Both the position numbers and the translations under genes were made by a program. Under the pieces are notes generated by a model. That model saw only the letters and a list, made by a program, of their open reading frames with translations. It was not told the origin of the DNA and searched no databases. From Planctomycetaceae bacterium (lineage in GTDB: Bacteria > Planctomycetota > Planctomycetia > Pirellulales > Pirellulaceae), in NCBI GenBank assembly GCA_002685655.1, contig NYXM01000127.1, positions 1 through 7,660 on the forward strand: a stretch of DNA of 7,660 nucleotides, given 5' to 3'. Positions 1-6,118 of this stretch are shown piece after piece. Position 1 is the first letter of the stretch. Each line of letters begins with the position of its first letter.

Positions 1-65
1 GTCGTGTCACCGGTGGGCAAGGGGGTCTCGAATTCGATTCCAAAGGCGATCTCGTTGGCGTTCAT
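1..65 (-). CDS. N-terminal fragment of a leftward gene, possibly amidoligase-like
   Basis: Only the first 21 codons are in the window; the gene continues past the left edge. The ATG at 65 (reading leftward) is preceded by an AAGGA Shine-Dalgarno sequence about 7 nt away, which is good evidence for a real start. The visible protein begins MNANEIAFGIEFETPLPTGD. A start followed at once by a strand of the type fGxExE is typical of the amidoligase (COOH-NH2 ligase) superfamily, whose members form amide bonds with an ATP-dependent glutamine-synthetase-like fold. This family call rests on very few residues and is an inference. The gene is divergent from the terminase operon, so it belongs to another transcription unit and may be a moron or a host gene next to the packaging block. 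Confidence 0.5.
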   Translation of the reverse strand, partial: MNANEIAFGIEFETPLPTGDT

Positions 66-340
66 CGTGAGGTCCTTTCGTTAGCGTGGTTCGTGGTGTC
101 GGGCGAGGCGTCGTTCGCTTCGCGAGTCACACATGAGCCATGCGTTCCGCAGAACCTCAAGCCAGGAAAAGCAGCATTTCGCAGAGATTTAGCATGTTTC
201 TGGGGACCGCCGCGGGTGGCCCAAGTTTGGGCCGTGTCGCGTTTCCAAAGCGGGCAAGTAATGAGGCGATCGTCGCCCGTAATCGCCACAGTGCGCGCCG
301 TGTCGCGTCAGTCGCGAAGCCGTCGGAAAGGGGACTGGTG
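66..340. other. Divergent intergenic region with dyads and a short direct repeat
   Basis: No convincing gene lies here. Open frames through it have no ribosome binding site and appear to be extensions of the 68-aa gene downstream. The region separates a leftward gene (start at 65) from the rightward operon (start at 341), so promoters for both are expected, but no clear -35/-10 pair is visible. It holds the dyad at 218-233, a second small inverted repeat GGCGA-TCG-TCGCC at 265-277, and a 12-bp direct repeat GCCGTGTCGCGT at 231-242 and 297-308. Confidence 0.5.
218..233. promoter_or_regulatory. Perfect dyad GGCCCAA-GT-TTGGGCC, candidate operator
   Basis: Two perfectly complementary 7-bp arms are separated by 2 bp. 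The spacer is too short to form a good RNA hairpin, so a binding site for a dimeric DNA-binding protein is more likely than a terminator. It lies about 110 bp upstream of the first gene of the packaging operon and about 150 bp from the divergent start. The operator role is inferred from symmetry and position only. Confidence 0.35.
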
Positions 341-547
341 ATGAGCACTGAAGGCACTCCGCTAGACCCGAACCGGCTTCCTCCCGAGCAAGCCGCCAAG
401 TTGCTTTCGGCGGCTGCCAAGGTGCGCGTCCCCGTCGAACAGATCGCCGCCGACCTGGAGGCCGGCGCACCTCAGAATGCAGACGGCACGATCAACCTGG
501 TCCATTACGCCGCGTGGCTGGTCAAGGAGATGGGGCGTGGCGAATGA
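341..547 (+). CDS. 68-aa winged-helix-like protein, candidate small terminase component
   Basis: The ATG at 341 is chosen because an AAAGGGG ribosome binding site ends about 7 nt upstream; the frame stays open further upstream but without a ribosome binding site. The protein is 68 aa with no membrane segment or signal peptide. Its central part (from LPPEQAAKLL near residue 13 to LVHYAAWLVKE near residue 63) matches the N-terminus of TerL (LRPGELCRLL ... LLRYVAWLVEI) with the same spacing apart from single-residue gaps. The order helix, helix, glycine-containing turn, then a hydrophobic helix ending in xWLV resembles the winged-helix DNA-binding domain of lambda gpNu1, the small terminase subunit. 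It sits immediately before TerL and overlaps it by 11 nt, the usual place for a small terminase gene. It lacks the long C-terminal part of gpNu1. The role in recognising DNA ends is inferred. Confidence 0.75.
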   Translation: MSTEGTPLDPNRLPPEQAAKLLSAAAKVRVPVEQIAADLEAGAPQNADGTINLVHYAAWLVKEMGRGE

Positions 548-3500
548 TCCGAGGAAACTTCGGCCGGGCGAACTGTGCCGCCTGTTGAACTCCACGCCGC
601 TCGGCGAGGTAATCAATGAGCGACAGCTCCACCGGCATCGCACGCGCGCCGGTTTGCGGATCGGTGACGGGCGGCATGTCGACTTGCTGCGCTACGTGGC
701 ATGGCTCGTCGAGATTCGTCATGCGCCACGACCGGAACCTGACGGCGATCCGTATGAGAAGGTGAAGGAGCGGGCTCGAGCCCGAAACATTGCACTAGCC
801 ATTGCCGGTCGCGACATTGGCGAGCTGCCCGACGTCGGGAATACCGAGCGAAAGGAACACGCCGCCTCGGACTTTCGCTTCTTCTGCGAATCGTATTTCC
901 CGCTCACGTTTCACCTGCCTTGGTCGCCTGATCATCTGAAGGTCATTGAAAAGATCGAACAGGCTGTGCAACGCGGCGGCCTGTTCGCCATGGCCATGCC
1001 CCGAGGCAGCGGCAAGGCACTGGCGCTCGACACGCCATTACCGACGCCGACTGGGTGGACGACGATGGGCGACGTGCAAGTGGGCGATGTACTTTTCGAC
1101 GAGCGTGGGCGTCAATGCCCAGTTGTATTCGCAACCGAAGTGCAGCTTGATCGACCGTGCTACCGTGTCACGTTCAGCGACGGGGAGTCCATCGTCTGCG
1201 ATGCGGACCATCTATGGACCATCGATGATCGATATGCTCGTCGAAACCCTAAGACGCTGCGGACAGCAGAAATGGCTGGTCGCGTCATCCTATCGACGAA
1301 ACGCGGGTGGATCGAGCATCGCTACCGCATCCCGCTGGCGACACCCATCGAAACAGTGTGTGAAAACCTGCCGATACCGCCGTATTCACTGGGCGTTTGG
1401 TTGGGCAACGGCGCTTGCGGCGCCTCGACCATCACCAACCATGCGGATGACATGGCGGAGTTTCAATCGCTGATCCGACACGACGGGGAATTTTTGGATG
1501 AGAAACCGAGCGGCAATGCAGGAAAGGCTGCCTGCGGGGTGATGACTTCGACGCGGGCGATCCCCACAATCCTGGCGCCGTTTCGGAGTCGCCTGCGGAG
1601 CCTTGGCCTGCTCAACAACAAGCACATCCCCGCAGTTTATTTGCGTGCCTGTGTATCGCAAAGATCGGCATTGCTGCAGGGCATTATGGACACGGATGGG
1701 TCCATCAGCGACTCGGGAGCCTGTGAACTGACGCTGCGAGAGGGCAGGCTGTGCGACGACATGGGCGAGCTGCTGTCGTCGCTAGGCATTAAATATGGCA
1801 GCGCGGCCAAGTGGGTCAATCTCGACGGCAAACGATTCGGCCCGTACCGTCGCTTCAGTTTCCGGGCGTATGCGGACCGCCCCATATTTCGGCTCATTCG
1901 CAAACGCAGTCGTCTGCGACCGGCTCCTGACCGCGCGCCGCCGGCTAGATATCGGTTCATCACTGCCATCGATCCCGTCCCCTCGGTCCCGGTCCGTTGT
2001 ATCCAGGTCGATTCGCCCAGTCATCTTTACCTGGCCGGTCGAAAGATGGTGCCCACGCACAACACCACGATCTGTGAGTGCGCGTGCATCTGGGCTGTAC
2101 TCAACGGCCATCGCGAGTTCGTCTGCCTGATAGGATCGGATGAAGGGCATGCCATGGACATGCTTGATTCGATCAAAATGGAGCTTGATGGCAACGACCT
2201 CTTGCTTGAGGATTATCCCGAGGTCGTGTTCCCGATTCAGTGCCTGGACGGGATTGCCAACCGCTGCAAAGGCCAGCTTTACAAAGGTCAGCGGACTCAC
2301 ATCGGTTGGACCGCTCGCGAGATCGTGCTGCCGACGATGCCGGGAAGCCTCGCCAGCGGGGCGATCATTAAGGTGGCCGGCATCACTGGCCGGATTCGCG
2401 GCATGAAATACAAGCGGGCAGACGGGCATACCGTGCGGCCGTCCCTGGTGGTCATTGACGACCCCCAGACCGACGAATCCGCGCGGTCGCTATCGCAGTG
2501 CGCCACACGCGAGAGCATCCTGGCGGGTGCGATCCTCGGTCTCGCGGGGCCAGGAAAGAAGATCTCCGGCATCATGCCTTGTACGGTGATTCGTCCCAGC
2601 GATATGGCTGACAATATTCTCTCGCGTGACAAGCACCCGGAATGGAACGGGGAGAGGACCAAGATGGTCTACGCCTTCCCCACCGACGAGAAGTTGTGGC
2701 AACGTTACGGCGAGCTGCGGGCGGAGAGCCTACGGCAGCACGGTGACATTCGCCTGGCGACAGAGTTTTATGTCACCAATCGAGAATCCATGGACCTCGG
2801 TGCTTCGGTTGCATGGGCGGAGCGATTCAATCATGACGAGGCCTCCGCCATTCAACACGCCATGAATCTGAAGCTCCAGGACGAAGCTGCTTTCTTCGCT
2901 GAGTACCAGAACGAACCGCTACCGACTGACGCCGGAACCGACGATGAGTTGATGCCTGACCAGATCGCCGGCAAGACGAACCGCTTGCAACGCCGAGTCA
3001 TTCCTATCGGTTGCAACCATGTAACGATGTTCATCGACGTCCAGGCCAACCTGTTGTTCTTTGTCGTGACGGCCTGGGAGGACGACTTCACGGGCTACGT
3101 TGTGGACTACGGAGCATTCCCCGACCAGAAGCGGCCTTACTTCACGCTGCGTGATGCTCGCAATACGCTCGCGCTGGCGACGAAAGCCAGCGGCTTGGAA
3201 GGTTCGATCTACGCTGGCCTGGAGCAGCTGACGGGCGAGTATCTGAGCCGCGAATGGAAGCGCGACGACGGCGCGATGTTGCGAATCGAGCGTTGTCTGA
3301 TTGACGCGAACTGGGGTTCGTCAACTGACGTCGTCTACCAGTTCTGCCGACAGTCAGCACACGCTTCTGTGATCATGCCCAGCCACGGGCGTTTCGTCGG
3401 GGCGTCCAGCCAACCGTTCTCGGAATACAAACGCAAGCCCGGCGATCGCCTTGGACACAACTGGCGGATGCCGAACGTGCATGGCAAACGGGCCGTGCGT

Positions 3501-3854
3501 CATGTGGTGTACGACACAAACTACTGGAAGACGTTTATTCATGCTCGCCTGGCGGTCGCGATGGGCGATCGCGGATGCCTGTCGCTCTATGGCGATAACC
3601 CGGATCAGCATCGGTTGTTCGCCGAACACCTGTCAGCCGAATACCGTGTGAAGACAGAAGGCCGTGGTCGCACGGTGGACGAATGGAAGATGCGACCCGA
3701 GCGGGGCGACAACCATTGGTTTGACTGTCTCGTCGGCTGCAGCGTGGCCGCTTCCATCCAAGGCGCTGTGCTTGCCGGGACTGGTAGTGTTGCACCACAG
3801 GCCGCCCGTGAGCGAGTCAGTTTCGCCGAGTTGCAGCGGAGGCGCCGCGGATGA
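537..3854 (+). CDS. terL: Terminase large subunit (DNA-packaging ATPase/nuclease) with an in-frame intein
   Basis: TerL powers DNA packaging into the prohead and cuts the concatemer. The GTG at 537 is preferred over an ATG at 477 because AAGGAG lies 7 nt upstream of it and the longer form would overlap the previous gene extensively. The precursor is 1105 aa, and 756 aa once the intein (161-509) is removed. Domains in order: a Nu1-like winged-helix segment (about 7-60); a charged helical linker (about 70-103); PWSPDH before the P-loop (128-133); Walker A PRGSGK (155-160) joined to TT after the intein; Walker B LVVIDD (D641, D642); a probable coupling motif IMPCTV (679-684); and an RNase H-like nuclease with acidic residues D834 (FIDVQ), D923 (LIDANWG) and D1063 (NHWFD). 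The N-terminal extension suggests that small- and large-subunit functions are partly fused. The stop overlaps the next start (ATGA), so the two are translationally coupled. Confidence 0.95.
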   Translation: MANDPRKLRPGELCRLLNSTPLGEVINERQLHRHRTRAGLRIGDGRHVDLLRYVAWLVEIRHAPRPEPDGDPYEKVKERARARNIALAIAGRDIGELPDVGNTERKEHAASDFRFFCESYFPLTFHLPWSPDHLKVIEKIEQAVQRGGLFAMAMPRGSGKALALDTPLPTPTGWTTMGDVQVGDVLFDERGRQCPVVFATEVQLDRPCYRVTFSDGESIVCDADHLWTIDDRYARRNPKTLRTAEMAGRVILSTKRGWIEHRYRIPLATPIETVCENLPIPPYSLGVWLGNGACGASTITNHADDMAEFQSLIRHDGEFLDEKPSGNAGKAACGVMTSTRAIPTILAPFRSRLRSLGLLNNKHIPAVYLRACVSQRSALLQGIMDTDGSISDSGACELTLREGRLCDDMGELLSSLGIKYGSAAKWVNLDGKRFGPYRRFSFRAYADRPIFRLIRKRSRLRPAPDRAPPARYRFITAIDPVPSVPVRCIQVDSPSHLYLAGRKMVPTHNTTICECACIWAVLNGHREFVCLIGSDEGHAMDMLDSIKMELDGNDLLLEDYPEVVFPIQCLDGIANRCKGQLYKGQRTHIGWTAREIVLPTMPGSLASGAIIKVAGITGRIRGMKYKRADGHTVRPSLVVIDDPQTDESARSLSQCATRESILAGAILGLAGPGKKISGIMPCTVIRPSDMADNILSRDKHPEWNGERTKMVYAFPTDEKLWQRYGELRAESLRQHGDIRLATEFYVTNRESMDLGASVAWAERFNHDEASAIQHAMNLKLQDEAAFFAEYQNEPLPTDAGTDDELMPDQIAGKTNRLQRRVIPIGCNHVTMFIDVQANLLFFVVTAWEDDFTGYVVDYGAFPDQKRPYFTLRDARNTLALATKASGLEGSIYAGLEQLTGEYLSREWKRDDGAMLRIERCLIDANWGSSTDVVYQFCRQSAHASVIMPSHGRFVGASSQPFSEYKRKPGDRLGHNWRMPNVHGKRAVRHVVYDTNYWKTFIHARLAVAMGDRGCLSLYGDNPDQHRLFAEHLSAEYRVKTEGRGRTVDEWKMRPERGDNHWFDCLVGCSVAASIQGAVLAGTGSVAPQAARERVSFAELQRRRRG
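1017..2063 (+). other. Class 3 intein with LAGLIDADG endonuclease domain, inside TerL Walker A
   Basis: A 349-residue protein-splicing element sits between GSGK and TT of the TerL P-loop. It starts ALALDTPLPTPTGWTTMGDV and ends VPTHN, with Thr as the first residue after it. Class 3 inteins lack a nucleophilic residue 1 and use a block F cysteine instead. All three residues of their WCT signature are present: Trp67 two residues after the block B His65, Cys328 in VRCIQVDSPSHLYL, and Thr347 just before the terminal His348-Asn349. The middle holds a LAGLIDADG homing endonuclease: motif 1 LGVWLGNG (about 125-132), the block D lysine in NNKHIP (Lys202), and motif 2 LLQGIMDTDG with Asp225 and Asp227. 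The usual acidic residue of motif 1 is Asn131, so nuclease activity is probably lost or reduced. Without splicing, the ATPase site of TerL would be destroyed. Confidence 0.93.
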
Positions 3855-4030
3855 AGCAAACCAAGTCTCCTCGCTCGGAACTCGGAATCTGCTGCCCACA
3901 GTGCGGTTGCCGGCACTTCGACACCACGCACACCGAGCCGCTTCGCGACGGACGCATTCGACGGCGGAAAGTGTGTCGCCACTGCGGACGGAAAGTCTTG
4001 ACGTTTGAAAGCACGGCGGTGAAGGCTTAG
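3851..4030 (+). CDS. 59-aa NrdR-type zinc-ribbon protein
   Basis: The ATG at 3851 overlaps the TerL stop as ATGA, so translation is probably coupled. The protein is 59 aa, basic, with two cysteine pairs: C15-x2-C18 (CPQCG) and C42-x2-C45 (CRHCGRK). Between them lies a short segment that ends RIRRRKVC and is followed by LTFES. This order (CPxCG, about 23 residues, arginine-rich turn, CxxCxR, then a T-F/Y-E ending) closely follows the N-terminal zinc ribbon of the transcription factor NrdR, but there is no ATP-cone domain. Small zinc ribbons of this kind often bind nucleic acids. Its position in the late operon suggests a role in packaging or regulation, as with phage Ogr/Delta-type regulators, but the actual function is unknown. 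Extra cysteines at 14 and 20 could also take part in metal binding. Confidence 0.85.
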   Translation: MKQTKSPRSELGICCPQCGCRHFDTTHTEPLRDGRIRRRKVCRHCGRKVLTFESTAVKA

Positions 4031-4034
4031 CTCA

Positions 4035-4172
4035 ATGGTCAGGCGAGAACAGCAGAACCAAAGCGGAAAACGTGAGGCTTATGTGCGACACAGCTACGGG
4101 AACTCAAGGCGACGCAAGCAAGGACTGCAATTCCGAACGTTCGCAGACTATCATCGAAGTGACGAGGTTTAA
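4035..4172 (+). CDS. Possible 45-aa basic protein, weakly supported
   Basis: An ATG at 4035 opens 45 codons to a TAA at 4170-4172. A GAAGG sequence overlapping the end of the zinc-ribbon gene lies about 9 nt upstream and could act as a ribosome binding site. The product (beginning MVRREQQNQSGKREAYVRHS) is rich in Arg, Lys and Gln, with no recognised motif and no cysteines. Its composition is equally compatible with noncoding DNA read by chance. It could be a small late-operon protein or nothing at all. Confidence 0.2.
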   Translation: MVRREQQNQSGKREAYVRHSYGNSRRRKQGLQFRTFADYHRSDEV

Positions 4173-4192
4173 GAGGCAACCAGCTGTACCCC

Positions 4193-4208
4193 GGTGACAT
4201 CCGTCACC
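4193..4208. promoter_or_regulatory. Perfect 6-bp hairpin GGTGAC-ATCC-GTCACC before the PLD-like gene
   Basis: A perfect 6-bp inverted repeat with a 4-nt loop ends 17 nt before the ATG at 4226. No T-tract follows, so it is not a standard intrinsic terminator. It could be an operator or a translational hairpin in the leader of the PLD-like gene. The function is inferred from position only. Confidence 0.25.
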
Positions 4209-4225
4209 AACTGAGAGTAAAAACC

Positions 4226-5203
4226 ATGAAGTCGTCTGAAATCCTCTACACTTCGTCGGACATACACAAGGCGATTAGGAAACTATTCAGCCACCCGTCG
4301 ACGTCTGACTCACGCGTTGCGATAGTTGCGTATGTGGGAGCCAACAGTGAGTCCTATTTGCCAAATCCAGACGGCCTTCGTGTCATCTGCAGCCCAAGCC
4401 CTGGCGGAACTGACGCCAATGCCATTCGGAACTTAATCTCCCGCGGCGCAAACGTCCAGTTCTCCGACCGCCTTCACATGAAGGTCTACTGGAGTCGCAT
4501 TAGAGGATGTGTAATTGGCTCTGCAAATGCTTCAAGTAACGCGATGGGCGTAAATGGGCTCCAAGAAGCCGGCGTCTTTCTGCCGCCGGGAACTGTAAGC
4601 ATCCGACGCCTATTGAACTACGTTAAGCCGCGGAAGATTCGACGAGGTGAACTGAGAGCTCTAGACCGAAAGCCTACACCAAGTCGACGGCGTGCTCCCA
4701 AAGGCAAGAGGGTTCAGGCAATGGACTACCTCAAGTGGTACAAGTCACCAGAACGTGCCGTATGGAAGTGTGGCTGGACTGACGACGAAGTTTCAGGAAC
4801 CTCGAAGACAGTCAAAGAAGAGGCGCTTTCAGCGTATGGCAAGCGCGAACCGAAAGAGTGGATGAGTGTGGTAAAAGGTCGCATACGAGAAAATGACTGG
4901 GTATTGCGTTTTACACTCACAGATGATGGTGTACGTAACATCTATTGGCAATATGTGGACTTCGTGATCCAGCTCAATCGTAAAGACAAGAGGTACTACT
5001 CGGCCGAGTATCCGTACAACGCAGTGCAGGTCAATCCCTTATCGCATTACCCTCTTCCACCTTTTGCCATTACCCCATCGTTTCGAAGAGCTTTCAAACG
5101 CACCGTCGATGACTCGATGCGGGATCGCATTTTGTCGGCAAAGACTGATGTTCCCGCAAAGAAAATGATTGATACGATTGCTGAACACATGAAGGGTAGG
5201 TAG
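4226..5203 (+). CDS. Phospholipase D-like (single HKD motif) protein, probable accessory gene
   Basis: The protein is 325 aa; a GAGAG sequence about 8 nt before the ATG at 4226 can serve as a ribosome binding site. The N-terminal half has the phospholipase D superfamily pattern: a strand-rich start, then H84-x-K86 (LHMKVYW) and G98-S99-x-N101 (IGSANAS). The Asp that normally follows the Lys in the HKD motif is missing (Arg at that place), and there is only one copy. Single-copy members such as the nuclease Nuc and the restriction enzyme BfiI work as dimers, so a nuclease is a reasonable guess. The C-terminal half (about 165-325) contains many aromatic and charged residues (LKWYKSPERAVWKCGW, YWQYVDFVIQL) and matches nothing I recognise; it may bind the target. 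Hand counts of a few lines give about 43-53% GC, lower than about 63% in a TerL line, suggesting separate origin. It lies between TerL and portal with no structural role evident. Confidence 0.85.
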   Translation: MKSSEILYTSSDIHKAIRKLFSHPSTSDSRVAIVAYVGANSESYLPNPDGLRVICSPSPGGTDANAIRNLISRGANVQFSDRLHMKVYWSRIRGCVIGSANASSNAMGVNGLQEAGVFLPPGTVSIRRLLNYVKPRKIRRGELRALDRKPTPSRRRAPKGKRVQAMDYLKWYKSPERAVWKCGWTDDEVSGTSKTVKEEALSAYGKREPKEWMSVVKGRIRENDWVLRFTLTDDGVRNIYWQYVDFVIQLNRKDKRYYSAEYPYNAVQVNPLSHYPLPPFAITPSFRRAFKRTVDDSMRDRILSAKTDVPAKKMIDTIAEHMKGR

Positions 5204-5235
5204 CAACAGACTTTCCTTCTAAGCTCACCGCGTCC

Positions 5236-5266
5236 GGCACACGGTACTAAGGCACACGGGCTGTGC
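5236..5266. terminator. Short direct repeat and weak hairpin between convergent genes
   Basis: The 66 bp between the two convergent stops contain GGCACACGG twice (5236-5244 and 5251-5259). The second copy can form a 5-bp stem, GCACA (5252-5256) with TGTGC (5262-5266), around the loop CGGGC. A terminator serving both genes is expected here. The stem is short and has no T-tract on either side, so the call is tentative. Confidence 0.2.
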
Positions 5267-5269
5267 AGA

Positions 5270-6118
5270 TTACCGCTGCTTAGCTCTCGCCATCGCGATG
5301 ACGGTGTGCAGACGACTAACAATTTCGTCGGTGTAGTCACCAAACAGACCAGGTCGGACAGGCGGAAGGTCCACTGGTCTTCGAATGCCGCTGGTGAAAA
5401 GGCGATAGGTTTCAGCACGAACCGTTTCAACTCCCACGTCTGGAAGCAGTGCGATCCTTGCAGACGGATAGCCGCTTGGTACGGATCTGGTCAGGCTCTC
5501 TGGTTCGCACTCGTCCCAGTCAACCATCTTGTCCCCGCGCATCCAGTCTTCGAATAGATTGGCAAACAGCTCCGACGATGCGTGCTGCCACGGTACTATG
5601 CCGTCTGCAGCGTCTAGTTCTGACTCGATCGGTCGTGCGTCGACGAAGTCCGTCGAGAAGCCGCGGCCGGCGTGACTGACGCGTGAAACCGGCACGCAGA
5701 GTTGGTAGAAACGGGAAAACCAGCGAAAAGAAAAGCCAACGTCCTGATCGTCCCCTGACCAAGTGCGGTCAACGTGGTGGCCCCATTCGTGATACAGGAT
5801 GAATTCCCCCGGCGCGACGAGGAATGGAGGTGATGGCGGCTCCATACCCTGCGCTCGCATCTCTTGCATCACCTCGGCGGTATAAGTGTTTTCTGAATGC
5901 AAGTACCTGCCGCCTGCGTGTGTAATGCCACTCCGGTTTCCGCTTGGGGTTTTCACAACCACGCAAGTTGGGTCGTTGAAGCCTCGCTCTGCCAGTCGCT
6001 TGAGCCCTTTCCTGAAGCCGCGCGAGATGCGATCTCCATAGGACTGGACTCGAAAACCGTGAATTGTGACCAACGATGTGTGGCCACGGCTGTTTATTGC
6101 GGAGAGTTCGGCGTCCAT
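5270..6118 (-). CDS. Putative zinc metallopeptidase with HEWGHH motif, leftward
   Basis: The ATG at 6118 (282 aa) is chosen because GAAGG lies 6 nt upstream; the frame runs on to a TTG at 6289, but that start has no ribosome binding site. The motif HEWGHHVD begins at residue 110 (H110, E111, H114) in the setting GEFILYHEWGHH, the usual hydrophobic helix of HExxH zinc peptidases. About 69 residues later SSELFANLFEDWM offers Glu183 as the third zinc ligand, as in gluzincins whose second helix has the form E-x-FA-x-x-F. No signal peptide or membrane segment is seen, so it probably acts in the cytoplasm. The N-terminal 100 residues are not recognised. It is the only complete gene on the minus strand and converges on the PLD-like gene, so it is separately transcribed. 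A phage-encoded toxin, a peptidase acting on a host protein, or a partner of the PLD-like protein are all possible. Confidence 0.85.
   Translation of the reverse strand: MDAELSAINSRGHTSLVTIHGFRVQSYGDRISRGFRKGLKRLAERGFNDPTCVVVKTPSGNRSGITHAGGRYLHSENTYTAEVMQEMRAQGMEPPSPPFLVAPGEFILYHEWGHHVDRTWSGDDQDVGFSFRWFSRFYQLCVPVSRVSHAGRGFSTDFVDARPIESELDAADGIVPWQHASSELFANLFEDWMRGDKMVDWDECEPESLTRSVPSGYPSARIALLPDVGVETVRAETYRLFTSGIRRPVDLPPVRPGLFGDYTDEIVSRLHTVIAMARAKQR

Larger units (their letters stand above)
4031..4225. other. Intergenic stretch after the zinc-ribbon gene, left edge of the accessory region
   Basis: These 195 bases separate the packaging genes from the PLD-like gene. They hold a possible 45-aa reading frame (4035-4172) and a small hairpin (4193-4208), listed separately. 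No convincing promoter is seen. The break from overlapping genes upstream to a 195-bp gap here fits a junction between the phage operon and inserted material, but no flanking repeat or integrase trace is visible. Confidence 0.4.

Noticed and set aside
477..536. Longer TerL start at the ATG at 477
   Set aside because: There is no ribosome binding site before it, and the added residues come from sequence that codes for the upstream 68-aa protein. GTG 537 has a strong site.
1782..2429. 215-codon open frame on the minus strand across the intein end and TerL
   Set aside because: It lies antisense to well-supported TerL and intein motifs, has no family features, and is a shadow of GC-rich coding sequence.
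4015..4150. tRNA-like beginning (TTAGCTCAATGGTCAG) and a GTTCGC sequence downstream
   Set aside because: The D-stem does not close, no anticodon arm forms, and the T-loop-like sequence is over 100 nt away, so no tRNA can be folded.
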